64,000 bases of DNA from Tetraselmis striata (taxonomy: Eukaryota; Chlorophyta; Chlorodendrophyceae; Chlorodendrales; Chlorodendraceae). Where the stretch lies: NCBI GenBank assembly GCA_006384855.1, contig VCJN01001170.1, positions 99,748-163,747 on the forward strand. The letters are read 5' to 3'. How positions within the stretch are numbered: position 1 is the stretch's first letter; every line of letters starts with the position of its first letter. The notes beneath the pieces were generated by a model that was not told the origin of the DNA, searched no databases, and saw nothing but the letters and a program-made list of their open reading frames with translations. Below are positions 51,801 to 62,115 of this stretch, in pieces. Both the position numbers and the translations under genes were made by a program.

Positions 51801-53205
51801 CCCCCGGAGTACCGTTTGCTTACCATTAATTTTGAAGCGTAGTGAGCAGCCCAAATACGAAGTCACAGTGCTCCCAACGATTGCGGTGCCACGCAACGCG
51901 TCCATCCTAGCTACACATGTTTGCGCAATATCACGCTCTAGTTTTGTTTCCGTTGCAAGATATGCGCGCATATTGGTTTCGGAAATCGGTTTCGGAGCTC
52001 GGCATGAAATGCTTTAATTCAGAACAAAAATAAGTTTACATAATGTATACTCTCGGTTGCTATGCAATGTTATATTCGATGTTTGCACGTGCATCATGCA
52101 TCGTCACGTGTCCGCGTGCCACGCGCCCCCATAGCTTTGTTGGCTAGCCTATGCATGGTGTGCATCGTTCATGATTTGTTTGGACGGTCGGCATGTGTTA
52201 GCGTTGGGCGCCAACCACATTTAATGATTCGCTGAGCTCGCCGCCTATTTCCTTAAAGCCAACGATGTCCTTACATGTAGACCACTGTAAGCCTCAGGGC
52301 GACCGCTCCGGAGTACCCCCATCTCACGCTGCGCTATGCGCCGCTCATTGTGTGCGCCATATATATTGACAATATAGTAAGATGGCGCGGAGGCCGCGGA
52401 GCAGCAAAGCTGATCGAGAAGCGGTGCCGGTACTATTGCAAGCATGCAACGGGGACGTGCCAGCGGCGGCTCGGCACTTGCACCGTGATGTGCGCTTCGT
52501 GAAGCGTTGGGCGGAACGGCATGCAGCCGAACAAGGCACGGATAACAAGCAAGGGCAAGGCCGTAAGCGGTCGTTGGATGGCGCGGCGGTCACTGCCGCA
52601 AAACGTATCGCCTCCGGCCGCACCAAAGTTGGATCGAGGATTATCGCCAAACGTTTGCACGACTCTGGCCAGACACCGAAAGAGGTATCTAACAACACCA
52701 TTCAGCGTGCTTCGGGGATTGGGACAGCCGATGTCGTGTGGATGAGCCTTGCACGACGTCATCACCCGACGGCGCGCAACACGGCTACCAGGTACCACCC
52801 AGAATGGGAGACATATCAAACCGAAGTGTCGGTGCTTCAAGCTCCGCCTAAATCTCCGGATCTGAACTGGATGGAGAACATATGAAACGAGCTTATTGAT
52901 GATAAGCTCATGGGCAGCAGGTACAAGACTAAGGCGAGCTTCAAGTCTGCAATCCAACGGGCGCTCGCCGAAATCCCGCGTGATTATTTTAAAAAGCAAG
53001 TGAAATCAATGCGGAGACGCTTGCGCAAGGTGATCGCGCTGCACGGCGGTCACATAGAGCGCAACATATATACATGATGAATAGTGGCCATCGCTAGCAA
53101 AAGCGCAGCTTGTAACGATTGTGCAAAGTACTGCCACCTGAAAAGTGCGTTACATCTTCGTCTTGCTCACTACGCGTCAAAATAAATGGCAAACCCTAGT
53201 CGGAG
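51801..53205 (+). mobile_element. Tc1/mariner deletion derivative (unit 1), with inverted repeats
   Basis: The left end reads CCCCCGGAGTACCGTTTGC and the right end, read inward, CTCCGACTAGGGTTTGCC. Both continue into an almost identical CATTwATTTTGAmGCGTAG block followed by TGAGC. TA borders both ends (51,799-51,800 and 53,206-53,207). The imperfect inverted repeat is about 47 bp. The same element recurs at 53,904-55,308, 56,007-57,411, 58,110-59,514, 60,213-61,617 and 62,316-63,720. Confidence 0.85.
52382..53077 (+). pseudogene. Tc1/mariner transposase remnant, unit 1
   Basis: ATG at 52,382 opens a 167-residue frame. The N-terminal half is a DNA-binding helix-turn-helix (VPAARHLHRDVRFVKRWAER, basic linker GQGRKRS, then TIQRASGIG). 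Then, abruptly, comes the C-terminal catalytic motif PPKSPDLNWMENI (family: SPDLNPIENxW). The two Asp-bearing blocks that should lie between are deleted. A TGA at 52,883-52,885 replaces the conserved Trp, after which the same frame goes on for 63 codons (NELIDDKLMG to SMRRRLRKVIALHGGHIE, the usual Tc1 ending) to a second TGA at 53,075-53,077. It could bind transposon ends but cannot cut DNA. Confidence 0.88.
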
Positions 53206-53474
53206 TAGGGTTCGTGCTCATGTGCAATCGAAGCTGGATGCGCCACATATAATAGGGGGGTGTTTTGGGTAGGAGTGTTGGCTACAAGCCCCATATTTTA
53301 CATTGAATTGATTGGGCCTTGTACATTGAGATGTACGTAGATGTAAAAACCACACACGAATTTCGCGAGTCTTGAGTTTACATAAGCACAAATAATCATA
53401 AAAATATTCCTAGGCGCCAAAGTGTGGCGGGTCTTTGGCATGGCTCTGTAGCAATCGACTGCCCATCCATGTGC

Positions 53475-53900
53475 TCAGATGGCACCGCGGCCGATCCCGC
53501 ATCGCGTCTTCTTGCCGCTCGTAATGCGCGCGTACATTGACGTTACACAATTGTTACACGTGTCGCGATGCACGTACTCGCGTAGGCGGCCATTCTTTGT
53601 GTAACGAGACCGCGAAAATTTTGGCAACCGATGCATGTGGTAGTGCACGACTACCTCTACACGGTGGGGCAAAGCATGTATCCAACTCTTACGGCGCGCG
53701 CCGCAGGCGCGCGCCGTAAGAGCACCTAAAAAACCCCCTAAGTCCAAATCCGTCATAGATGTCATATATTTCCACCTAAATTCTACGATTTGAGCAATTG
53801 TTTTCGGACATTTCGGGTTAGGTAAACACCGGCAGGTCATCGCGCGTCCCATGTTCGCGGGGTTTTCGAAATGGTTTCGGAATCGCAAAATACTCGCCAA
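53475..53900 (-). CDS. Hypothetical 141-aa frame across the unit junction
   Basis: A minus-strand frame spans the palindrome and ends in a Cys-containing stretch (HRDTCNNCVTSMYARITSGK then KTRC). It is preserved in all five complete junctions, but the units are nearly identical so conservation carries no weight. No family is recognised. The same frame lies at 55,578-56,003, 57,681-58,106, 59,784-60,209 and 61,887-62,312. Confidence 0.2.
   Translation of the reverse strand: MASILRFRNHFENPANMGRAMTCRCLPNPKCPKTIAQIVEFRWKYMTSMTDLDLGGFLGALTARACGARRKSWIHALPHRVEVVVHYHMHRLPKFSRSRYTKNGRLREYVHRDTCNNCVTSMYARITSGKKTRCGIGRGAI
53686..53722. repeat. 37-bp palindrome at unit junctions
   Basis: CTCTTACGGCGCGCGCC, loop GCA, then the exact complement: 17-bp perfect arms around a 3-base loop. 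It recurs at 55,789-55,825, 57,892-57,928, 59,995-60,031 and 62,098-62,134. The first unit has only the right half. It could be a fused inverted transposon end or a break and repair hotspot. Confidence 0.95.
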
Positions 53901-55806
53901 CTACCCCCGGAGTACCGTTTGCTTACCATTAATTTTGAAGCGTAGTGAGCAGCCCAAATACGAAGTCACAGTGCTCCCAACGATTGCGGTGCCACGCAAC
54001 GCGTCCATCCTAGCTACACATGTTTGCGCAATATCACGCTCTAGTTTTGTTTCCGTTGCAAGATATGCGCGCATATTGGTTTCGGAAATCGGTTTCGGAG
54101 CTCGGCATGAAATGCTTTAATTCAGAACAAAAATAAGTTTACATAATGTATACTCTCGGTTGCTATGCAATGTTATATTCGATGTTTGCACGTGCATCAT
54201 GCATCGTCACGTGTCCGCGTGCCACGCGCCCCCATAGCTTTGTTGGCTAGCCTATGCATGGTGTGCATCGTTCATGATTTGTTTGGACGGTCGGCATGTG
54301 TTAGCGTTGGGCGCCAACCACATTTAATGATTCGCTGAGTTCGCCGCCTATTTCCTTAAAGCCAACGATGTCCTTACATGTAGACCACTGTAAGCCTCAG
54401 GGCGACCGCTCCGGAGTACCCCCATCTCACGCTGCGCTATGCGCCGCTCATTGTGTGCGCCATATCTATTGACAATATAGAAAGATGGCGCGGAGGCCGC
54501 GGAGCAGCAAAGCTGATCGAGAAGCGGTGCCGGTACTATTGCAAGCATGCAACGGGGACGTGCCAGCGGCGGCTCGGCACTTGCACCGTGATGTGCGCTT
54601 CGTGAAGCGTTGGGCGGAACGGCATGCAGCCGAACAAGGCACGGATAACAAGCAAGGGCAAGGCCGTAAGCGGTCGTTGGATGGCGCGGCGGTCACTGCC
54701 GCAAAACGTATCGCCTCCGGCCGCACCAAAGTTGGATCGAGGATTATCGCCAAACGTTTGCACGACTCTGGCCAGACACCGAAAGAGGTATCTAACAACA
54801 CCATTCAGCGTGCTTCGGGGATTGGGACAGCCGCTGTCGTGTGGATGAGCCTTGCACGACGTCATCACCCGACGGCGCGCAACACGGCTACCAGGTACCA
54901 CCCAGAATGGGAGACATATCAAACCGAAGTGTCGGTGCTTCAAGCTCCGCCTAAATCTCCGGATCTGAACTGGATGGAGAACATATGAAACGAGCTTATT
55001 GATGATAAGCTCATGGGCAGCAGGTACAAGACTAAGGCGAGCTTCAAGTCTGCAATCCAACGGGCGCTCGCCGAAATCCCGCGTGATTATTTTAAAAAGC
55101 AAGTGAAATCAATGCGGAGACGCTTGCGCAAGGTGATCGCGCTGCACGGCGGTCACATAGAGCGCAACATATATACATGATGAATAGTGGCCATCGCTAG
55201 CAAAAGCGCAGCTTGTAACGATTGTGCAAAGTACTGCCACCTGAAAAGTGCGTTACATCTTCGTCTTGCTCACTACGCGTCAAAATAAATGGCAAACCCT
55301 AGTCGGAGTAGGGTTCGTGCTCATGTGCAATCGAAGCTGGATGCGCCACATATAATAGGGGGGTGTTTTGGGTAGGAGTGTTGGCTACAAGCCCCATATT
55401 TTACATTGAATTGATTGGGCCTTGTACATTGAGATGTACGTAGATGTAAAAACCACACACGAATTTCGCGAGTCTTGAGTTTACATAAGCACAAATAATC
55501 ATAAAAATATTCCTAGGCGCCAAAGTGTGGCGGGTCTTTGGCATGGCTCTGTAGCAATCGACTGCCCATCCATGTGCTCAGATGGCACCGCGGCCGATCC
55601 CGCATCGCGTCTTCTTGCCGCTCGTAATGCGCGCGTACATTGACGTTACACAATTGTTACACGTGTCGCGATGCACGTACTCGCGTAGGCGGCCATTCTT
55701 TGTGTAACGAGACCGCGAAAATTTTGGCAACCGATGCATGTGGTAGCGCACGACTACCTCTACACGGTGGGGCAAAGCATGTATCCAACTCTTACGGCGC
55801 GCGCCG
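53704..55806 (+). repeat. Array unit 2
   Basis: Mariner element at 53,904-55,308, palindrome at 55,789-55,825. It carries ATATAGAAAGATGG before the transposase start, as in the inverted copy, whereas units 1 and 3-6 have ATATAGTAAGATGG. Confidence 0.95.
54485..55180 (+). pseudogene. Mariner transposase remnant, unit 2
   Basis: As unit 1, with GTAAVVW instead of GTADVVW. TGA at 54,986-54,988, continuation to 55,180. Confidence 0.87.
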
Positions 55807-57909
55807 CAGGCGCGCGCCGTAAGAGCACCTAAAAAACCCCCTAAGTCCAAATCCGTCATAGATGTCATATATTTCCACCTAAATTCTACGATTTGAGCAA
55901 TTGTTTTCGGACATTTCGGGTTAGGTAAACACCGGCAGGTCATCGCGCGTCCCATGTTCGCGGGGTTTTCGAAATGGTTTCGGAATCGCAAAATACTCGC
56001 CAACTACCCCCGGAGTACCGTTTGCTTACCATTAATTTTGAAGCGTAGTGAGCAGCCCAAATACGAAGTCACAGTGCTCCCAACGATTGCGGTGCCACGC
56101 AACGCGTCCATCCTAGCTACACATGTTTGCGCAATATCACGCTCTAGTTTTGTTTCCGTTGCAAGATATGCGCGCATATTGGTTTCGGAAATCGGTTTCG
56201 GAGCTCGGCATGAAATGCTTTAATTCAGAACAAAAATAAGTTTACATAATGTATACTCTCGGTTGCTATGCAATGTTATATTCGATGTTTGCACGTGCAT
56301 CATGCATCGTCACGTGTCCGCGTGCCACGCGCCCCCATAGCTTTGTTGGCTAGCCTATGCATGGTGTGCATCGTTCATGATTTGTTTGGACGGTCGGCAT
56401 GTGTTAGCGTTGGGCGCCAACCACATTTAATGATTCGCTGAGTTCGCCGCCTATTTCCTTAAAGCCAACGATGTCCTTACATGTAGACCACTGTAAGCCT
56501 CAGGGCGACCGCTCCGGAGTACCCCCATCTCACGCTGCGCTATGCGCCGCTCATTGTGTGCGCCATATCTATTGACAATATAGTAAGATGGCGCGGAGGC
56601 CGCGGAGCAGCAAAGCTGATCGAGAAGCGGTGCCGGTACTATTGCAAGCATGCAACGGGGACGTGCCAGCGGCGGCTCGGCACTTGCACCGTGATGTGCG
56701 CTTCGTGAAGCGTTGGGCGGAACGGCATGCAGCCGAACAAGGCACGGATAACAAGCAAGGGCAAGGCCGTAAGCGGTCGTTGGATGGCGCGGCGGTCACT
56801 GCCGCAAAACGTATCGCCTCCGGCCGCACCAAAGTTGGATCGAGGATTATCGCCAAACGTTTGCACGACTCTGGCCAGACACCGAAAGAGGTATCTAACA
56901 ACACCATTCAGCGTGCTTCGGGGATTGGGACAGCCGCTGTCGTGTGGATGAGCCTTGCACGACGTCATCACCCGACGGCGCGCAACACGGCTACCAGGTA
57001 CCACCCAGAATGGGAGACATATCAAACCGAAGTGTCGGTGCTTCAAGCTCCGCCTAAATCTCCGGATCTGAACTGGATGGAGAACATATGAAACGAGCTT
57101 ATTGATGATAAGCTCATGGGCAGCAGGTACAAGACTAAGGCGAGCTTCAAGTCTGCAATCCAACGGGCGCTCGCCGAAATCCCGCGTGATTATTTTAAAA
57201 AGCAAGTGAAATCAATGCGGAGACGCTTGCGCAAGGTGATCGCGCTGCACGGCGGTCACATAGAGCGCAACATATATACATGATGAATAGTGGCCATCGC
57301 TAGCAAAAGCGCAGCTTGTAACGATTGTGCAAAGTACTGCCACCTGAAAAGTGCGTTACATCTTCGTCTTGCTCACTACGCGTCAAAATAAATGGCAAAC
57401 CCTAGTCGGAGTAGGGTTCGTGCTCATGTGCAATCGAAGCTGGATGCGCCACATATAATAGGGGGGTGTTTTGGGTAGGAGTGTTGGCTACAAGCCCCAT
57501 ATTTTACATTGAATTGATTGGGCCTTGTACATTGAGATGTACGTAGATGTAAAAACCACACACGAATTTCGCGAGTCTTGAGTTTACATAAGCACAAATA
57601 ATCATAAAAATATTCCTAGGCGCCAAAGTGTGGCGGGTCTTTGGCATGGCTCTGTAGCAATCGACTGCCCATCCATGTGCTCAGATGGCACCGCGGCCGA
57701 TCCCGCATCGCGTCTTCTTGCCGCTCGTAATGCGCGCGTACATTGACGTTACACAATTGTTACACGTGTCGCGATGCACGTACTCGCGTAGGCGGCCATT
57801 CTTTGTGTAACGAGACCGCGAAAATTTTGGCAACCGATGCATGTGGTAGCGCACGACTACCTCTACACGGTGGGGCAAAGCATGTATCCAACTCTTACGG
57901 CGCGCGCCG
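55807..57909 (+). repeat. Array unit 3
   Basis: Mariner element at 56,007-57,411, palindrome at 57,892-57,928. No difference from unit 4 was noticed. Confidence 0.95.
56588..57283 (+). pseudogene. Mariner transposase remnant, unit 3
   Basis: Same protein as unit 2. TGA at 57,089-57,091, continuation to 57,283. Confidence 0.87.
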
Positions 57910-60012
57910 CAGGCGCGCGCCGTAAGAGCACCTAAAAAACCCCCTAAGTCCAAATCCGTCATAGATGTCATATATTTCCACCTAAATTCTACGATTTGAG
58001 CAATTGTTTTCGGACATTTCGGGTTAGGTAAACACCGGCAGGTCATCGCGCGTCCCATGTTCGCGGGGTTTTCGAAATGGTTTCGGAATCGCAAAATACT
58101 CGCCAACTACCCCCGGAGTACCGTTTGCTTACCATTAATTTTGAAGCGTAGTGAGCAGCCCAAATACGAAGTCACAGTGCTCCCAACGATTGCGGTGCCA
58201 CGCAACGCGTCCATCCTAGCTACACATGTTTGCGCAATATCACGCTCTAGTTTTGTTTCCGTTGCAAGATATGCGCGCATATTGGTTTCGGAAATCGGTT
58301 TCGGAGCTCGGCATGAAATGCTTTAATTCAGAACAAAAATAAGTTTACATAATGTATACTCTCGGTTGCTATGCAATGTTATATTCGATGTTTGCACGTG
58401 CATCATGCATCGTCACGTGTCCGCGTGCCACGCGCCCCCATAGCTTTGTTGGCTAGCCTATGCATGGTGTGCATCGTTCATGATTTGTTTGGACGGTCGG
58501 CATGTGTTAGCGTTGGGCGCCAACCACATTTAATGATTCGCTGAGTTCGCCGCCTATTTCCTTAAAGCCAACGATGTCCTTACATGTAGACCACTGTAAG
58601 CCTCAGGGCGACCGCTCCGGAGTACCCCCATCTCACGCTGCGCTATGCGCCGCTCATTGTGTGCGCCATATCTATTGACAATATAGTAAGATGGCGCGGA
58701 GGCCGCGGAGCAGCAAAGCTGATCGAGAAGCGGTGCCGGTACTATTGCAAGCATGCAACGGGGACGTGCCAGCGGCGGCTCGGCACTTGCACCGTGATGT
58801 GCGCTTCGTGAAGCGTTGGGCGGAACGGCATGCAGCCGAACAAGGCACGGATAACAAGCAAGGGCAAGGCCGTAAGCGGTCGTTGGATGGCGCGGCGGTC
58901 ACTGCCGCAAAACGTATCGCCTCCGGCCGCACCAAAGTTGGATCGAGGATTATCGCCAAACGTTTGCACGACTCTGGCCAGACACCGAAAGAGGTATCTA
59001 ACAACACCATTCAGCGTGCTTCGGGGATTGGGACAGCCGCTGTCGTGTGGATGAGCCTTGCACGACGTCATCACCCGACGGCGCGCAACACGGCTACCAG
59101 GTACCACCCAGAATGGGAGACATATCAAACCGAAGTGTCGGTGCTTCAAGCTCCGCCTAAATCTCCGGATCTGAACTGGATGGAGAACATATGAAACGAG
59201 CTTATTGATGATAAGCTCATGGGCAGCAGGTACAAGACTAAGGCGAGCTTCAAGTCTGCAATCCAACGGGCGCTCGCCGAAATCCCGCGTGATTATTTTA
59301 AAAAGCAAGTGAAATCAATGCGGAGACGCTTGCGCAAGGTGATCGCGCTGCACGGCGGTCACATAGAGCGCAACATATATACATGATGAATAGTGGCCAT
59401 CGCTAGCAAAAGCGCAGCTTGTAACGATTGTGCAAAGTACTGCCACCTGAAAAGTGCGTTACATCTTCGTCTTGCTCACTACGCGTCAAAATAAATGGCA
59501 AACCCTAGTCGGAGTAGGGTTCGTGCTCATGTGCAATCGAAGCTGGATGCGCCACATATAATAGGGGGGTGTTTTGGGTAGGAGTGTTGGCTACAAGCCC
59601 CATATTTTACATTGAATTGATTGGGCCTTGTACATTGAGATGTACGTAGATGTAAAAACCACACACGAATTTCGCGAGTCTTGAGTTTACATAAGCACAA
59701 ATAATCATAAAAATATTCCTAGGCGCCAAAGTGTGGCGGGTCTTTGGCATGGCTCTGTAGCAATCGACTGCCCATCCATGTGCTCAGATGGCACCGCGGC
59801 CGATCCCGCATCGCGTCTTCTTGCCGCTCGTAATGCGCGCGTACATTGACGTTACACAATTGTTACACGTGTCGCGATGCACGTACTCGCGTAGGCGGCC
59901 ATTCTTTGTGTAACGAGACCGCGAAAATTTTGGCAACCGATGCATGTGGTAGCGCACGACTACCTCTACACGGTGGGGCAAAGCATGTATCCAACTCTTA
60001 CGGCGCGCGCCG
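57910..60012 (+). repeat. Array unit 4
   Basis: Mariner element at 58,110-59,514, palindrome at 59,995-60,031. Confidence 0.95.
58691..59386 (+). pseudogene. Mariner transposase remnant, unit 4
   Basis: Same protein as unit 3. TGA at 59,192-59,194, continuation to 59,386. Confidence 0.87.
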
Positions 60013-62115
60013 CAGGCGCGCGCCGTAAGAGCACCTAAAAAACCCCCTAAGTCCAAATCCGTCATAGATGTCATATATTTCCACCTAAATTCTACGATTT
60101 GAGCAATTGTTTTCGGACATTTCGGGTTAGGTAAACACCGGCAGGTCATCGCGCGTCCCATGTTCGCGGGGTTTTCGAAATGGTTTCGGAATCGCAAAAT
60201 ACTCGCCAACTACCCCCGGAGTACCGTTTGCTTACCATTAATTTTGAAGCGTAGTGAGCAGCCCAAATACGAAGTCACAGTGCTCCCAACGATTGCGGTG
60301 CCACGCAACGCGTCCATCCTAGCTACACATGTTTGCGCAATATCACGCTCTAGTTTTGTTTCCGTTGCAAGATATGCGCGCATATTGGTTTCGGAAATCG
60401 GTTTCGGAGCTCGGCATGAAATGCTTTAATTCAGAACAAAAATAAGTTTACATAATGTATACTCTCGGTTGCTATGCAATGTTATATTCGATGTTTGCAC
60501 GTGCATCATGCATCGTCACGTGTCCGCGTGCCACGCGCCCCCATAGCTTTGTTGGCTAGCCTATGCATGGTGTGCATCGTTCATGATTTGTTTGGACGGT
60601 CGGCATGTGTTAGCGTTGGGCGCCAACCACATTTAATGATTCGCTGAGTTCGCCGCCTATTTCCTTAAAGCCAACGATGTCCTTACATGTAGACCACTGT
60701 AAGCCTCAGGGCGACCGCTCCGGAGTACCCCCATCTCACGCTGCGCTATGCGCCGCTCATTGTGTGCGCCATATCTATTGACAATATAGTAAGATGGCGC
60801 GGAGGCCGCGGAGCAGCAAAGCTGATCGAGAAGCGGTGCCGGTACTATTGCAAGCATGCAACGGGGACGTGCCAGCGGCGGCTCGGCACTTGCACCGTGA
60901 TGTGCGCTTCGTGAAGCGTTGGGCGGAACGGCATGCAGCCGAACAAGGCACGGATAACAAGCAAGGGCAAGGCCGTAAGCGGTCGTTGGATGGCGCGGCG
61001 GTCACTGCCGCAAAACGTATCGCCTCCGGCCGCACCAAAGTTGGATCGAGGATTATCGCCAAACGTTTGCACGACTCTGGCCAGACACCGAAAGAGGTAT
61101 CTAACAACACCATTCAGCGTGCTTCGGGGATTGGGACAGCCGCTGTCGTGTGGATGAGCCTTGCACGACGTCATCACCCGACGGCGCGCAACACGGCTAC
61201 CAGGTACCACCCAGAATGGGAGACATATCAAACCGAAGTGTCGGTGCTTCAAGCTCCGCCTAAATCTCCGGATCTGAACTGGATGGAGAACATATGAAAC
61301 GAGCTTATTGATGATAAGCTCATGGGCAGCAGGTACAAGACTAAGGCGAGCTTCAAGTCTGCAATCCAACGGGCGCTCGCCGAAATCCCGCGTGATTATT
61401 TTAAAAAGCAAGTGAAATCAATGCGGAGACGCTTGCGCAAGGTGATCGCGCTGCACGGCGGTCACATAGAGCGCAACATATATACATGATGAATAGTGGC
61501 CATCGCTAGCAAAAGCGCAGCTTGTAACGATTGTGCAAAGTACTGCCACCTGAAAAGTGCGTTACATCTTCGTCTTGCTCACTACGCGTCAAAATAAATG
61601 GCAAACCCTAGTCGGAGTAGGGTTCGTGCTCATGTGCAATCGAAGCTGGATGCGCCACATATAATAGGGGGGTGTTTTGGGTAGGAGTGTTGGCTACAAG
61701 CCCCATATTTTACATTGAATTGATTGGGCCTTGTACATTGAGATGTACGTAGATGTAAAAACCACACACGAATTTCGCGAGTCTTGAGTTTACATAAGCA
61801 CAAATAATCATAAAAATATTCCTAGGCGCCAAAGTGTGGCGGGTCTTTGGCATGGCTCTGTAGCAATCGACTGCCCATCCATGTGCTCAGATGGCACCGC
61901 GGCCGATCCCGCATCGCGTCTTCTTGCCGCTCGTAATGCGCGCGTACATTGACGTTACACAATTGTTACACGTGTCGCGATGCACGTACTCGCGTAGGCG
62001 GCCATTCTTTGTGTAACGAGACCGCGAAAATTTTGGCAACCGATGCATGTGGTAGCGCACGACTACCTCTACACGGTGGGGCAAAGCATGTATCCAACTC
62101 TTACGGCGCGCGCCG
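60013..62115 (+). repeat. Array unit 5
   Basis: Mariner element at 60,213-61,617, palindrome at 62,098-62,134. Confidence 0.95.
60794..61489 (+). pseudogene. Mariner transposase remnant, unit 5
   Basis: Same protein as unit 3. TGA at 61,295-61,297, continuation to 61,489. Confidence 0.87.

Larger units (their letters stand above)
51603..53703 (+). repeat. Array unit 1 (diverged)
   Basis: It contains the mariner element at 51,801-53,205 and the palindrome at 53,686-53,722. It starts with only the right half of a palindrome. It shares with the inverted copy the CATATATATTGAC and CCGATGTCG variants that later units lack. Confidence 0.93.

Noticed and set aside
52883-52885. TGA as a selenocysteine codon
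   Set aside because: The family has Trp at this place, one base away, and no reason for selenium in a transposase is known. A mutation is simpler.
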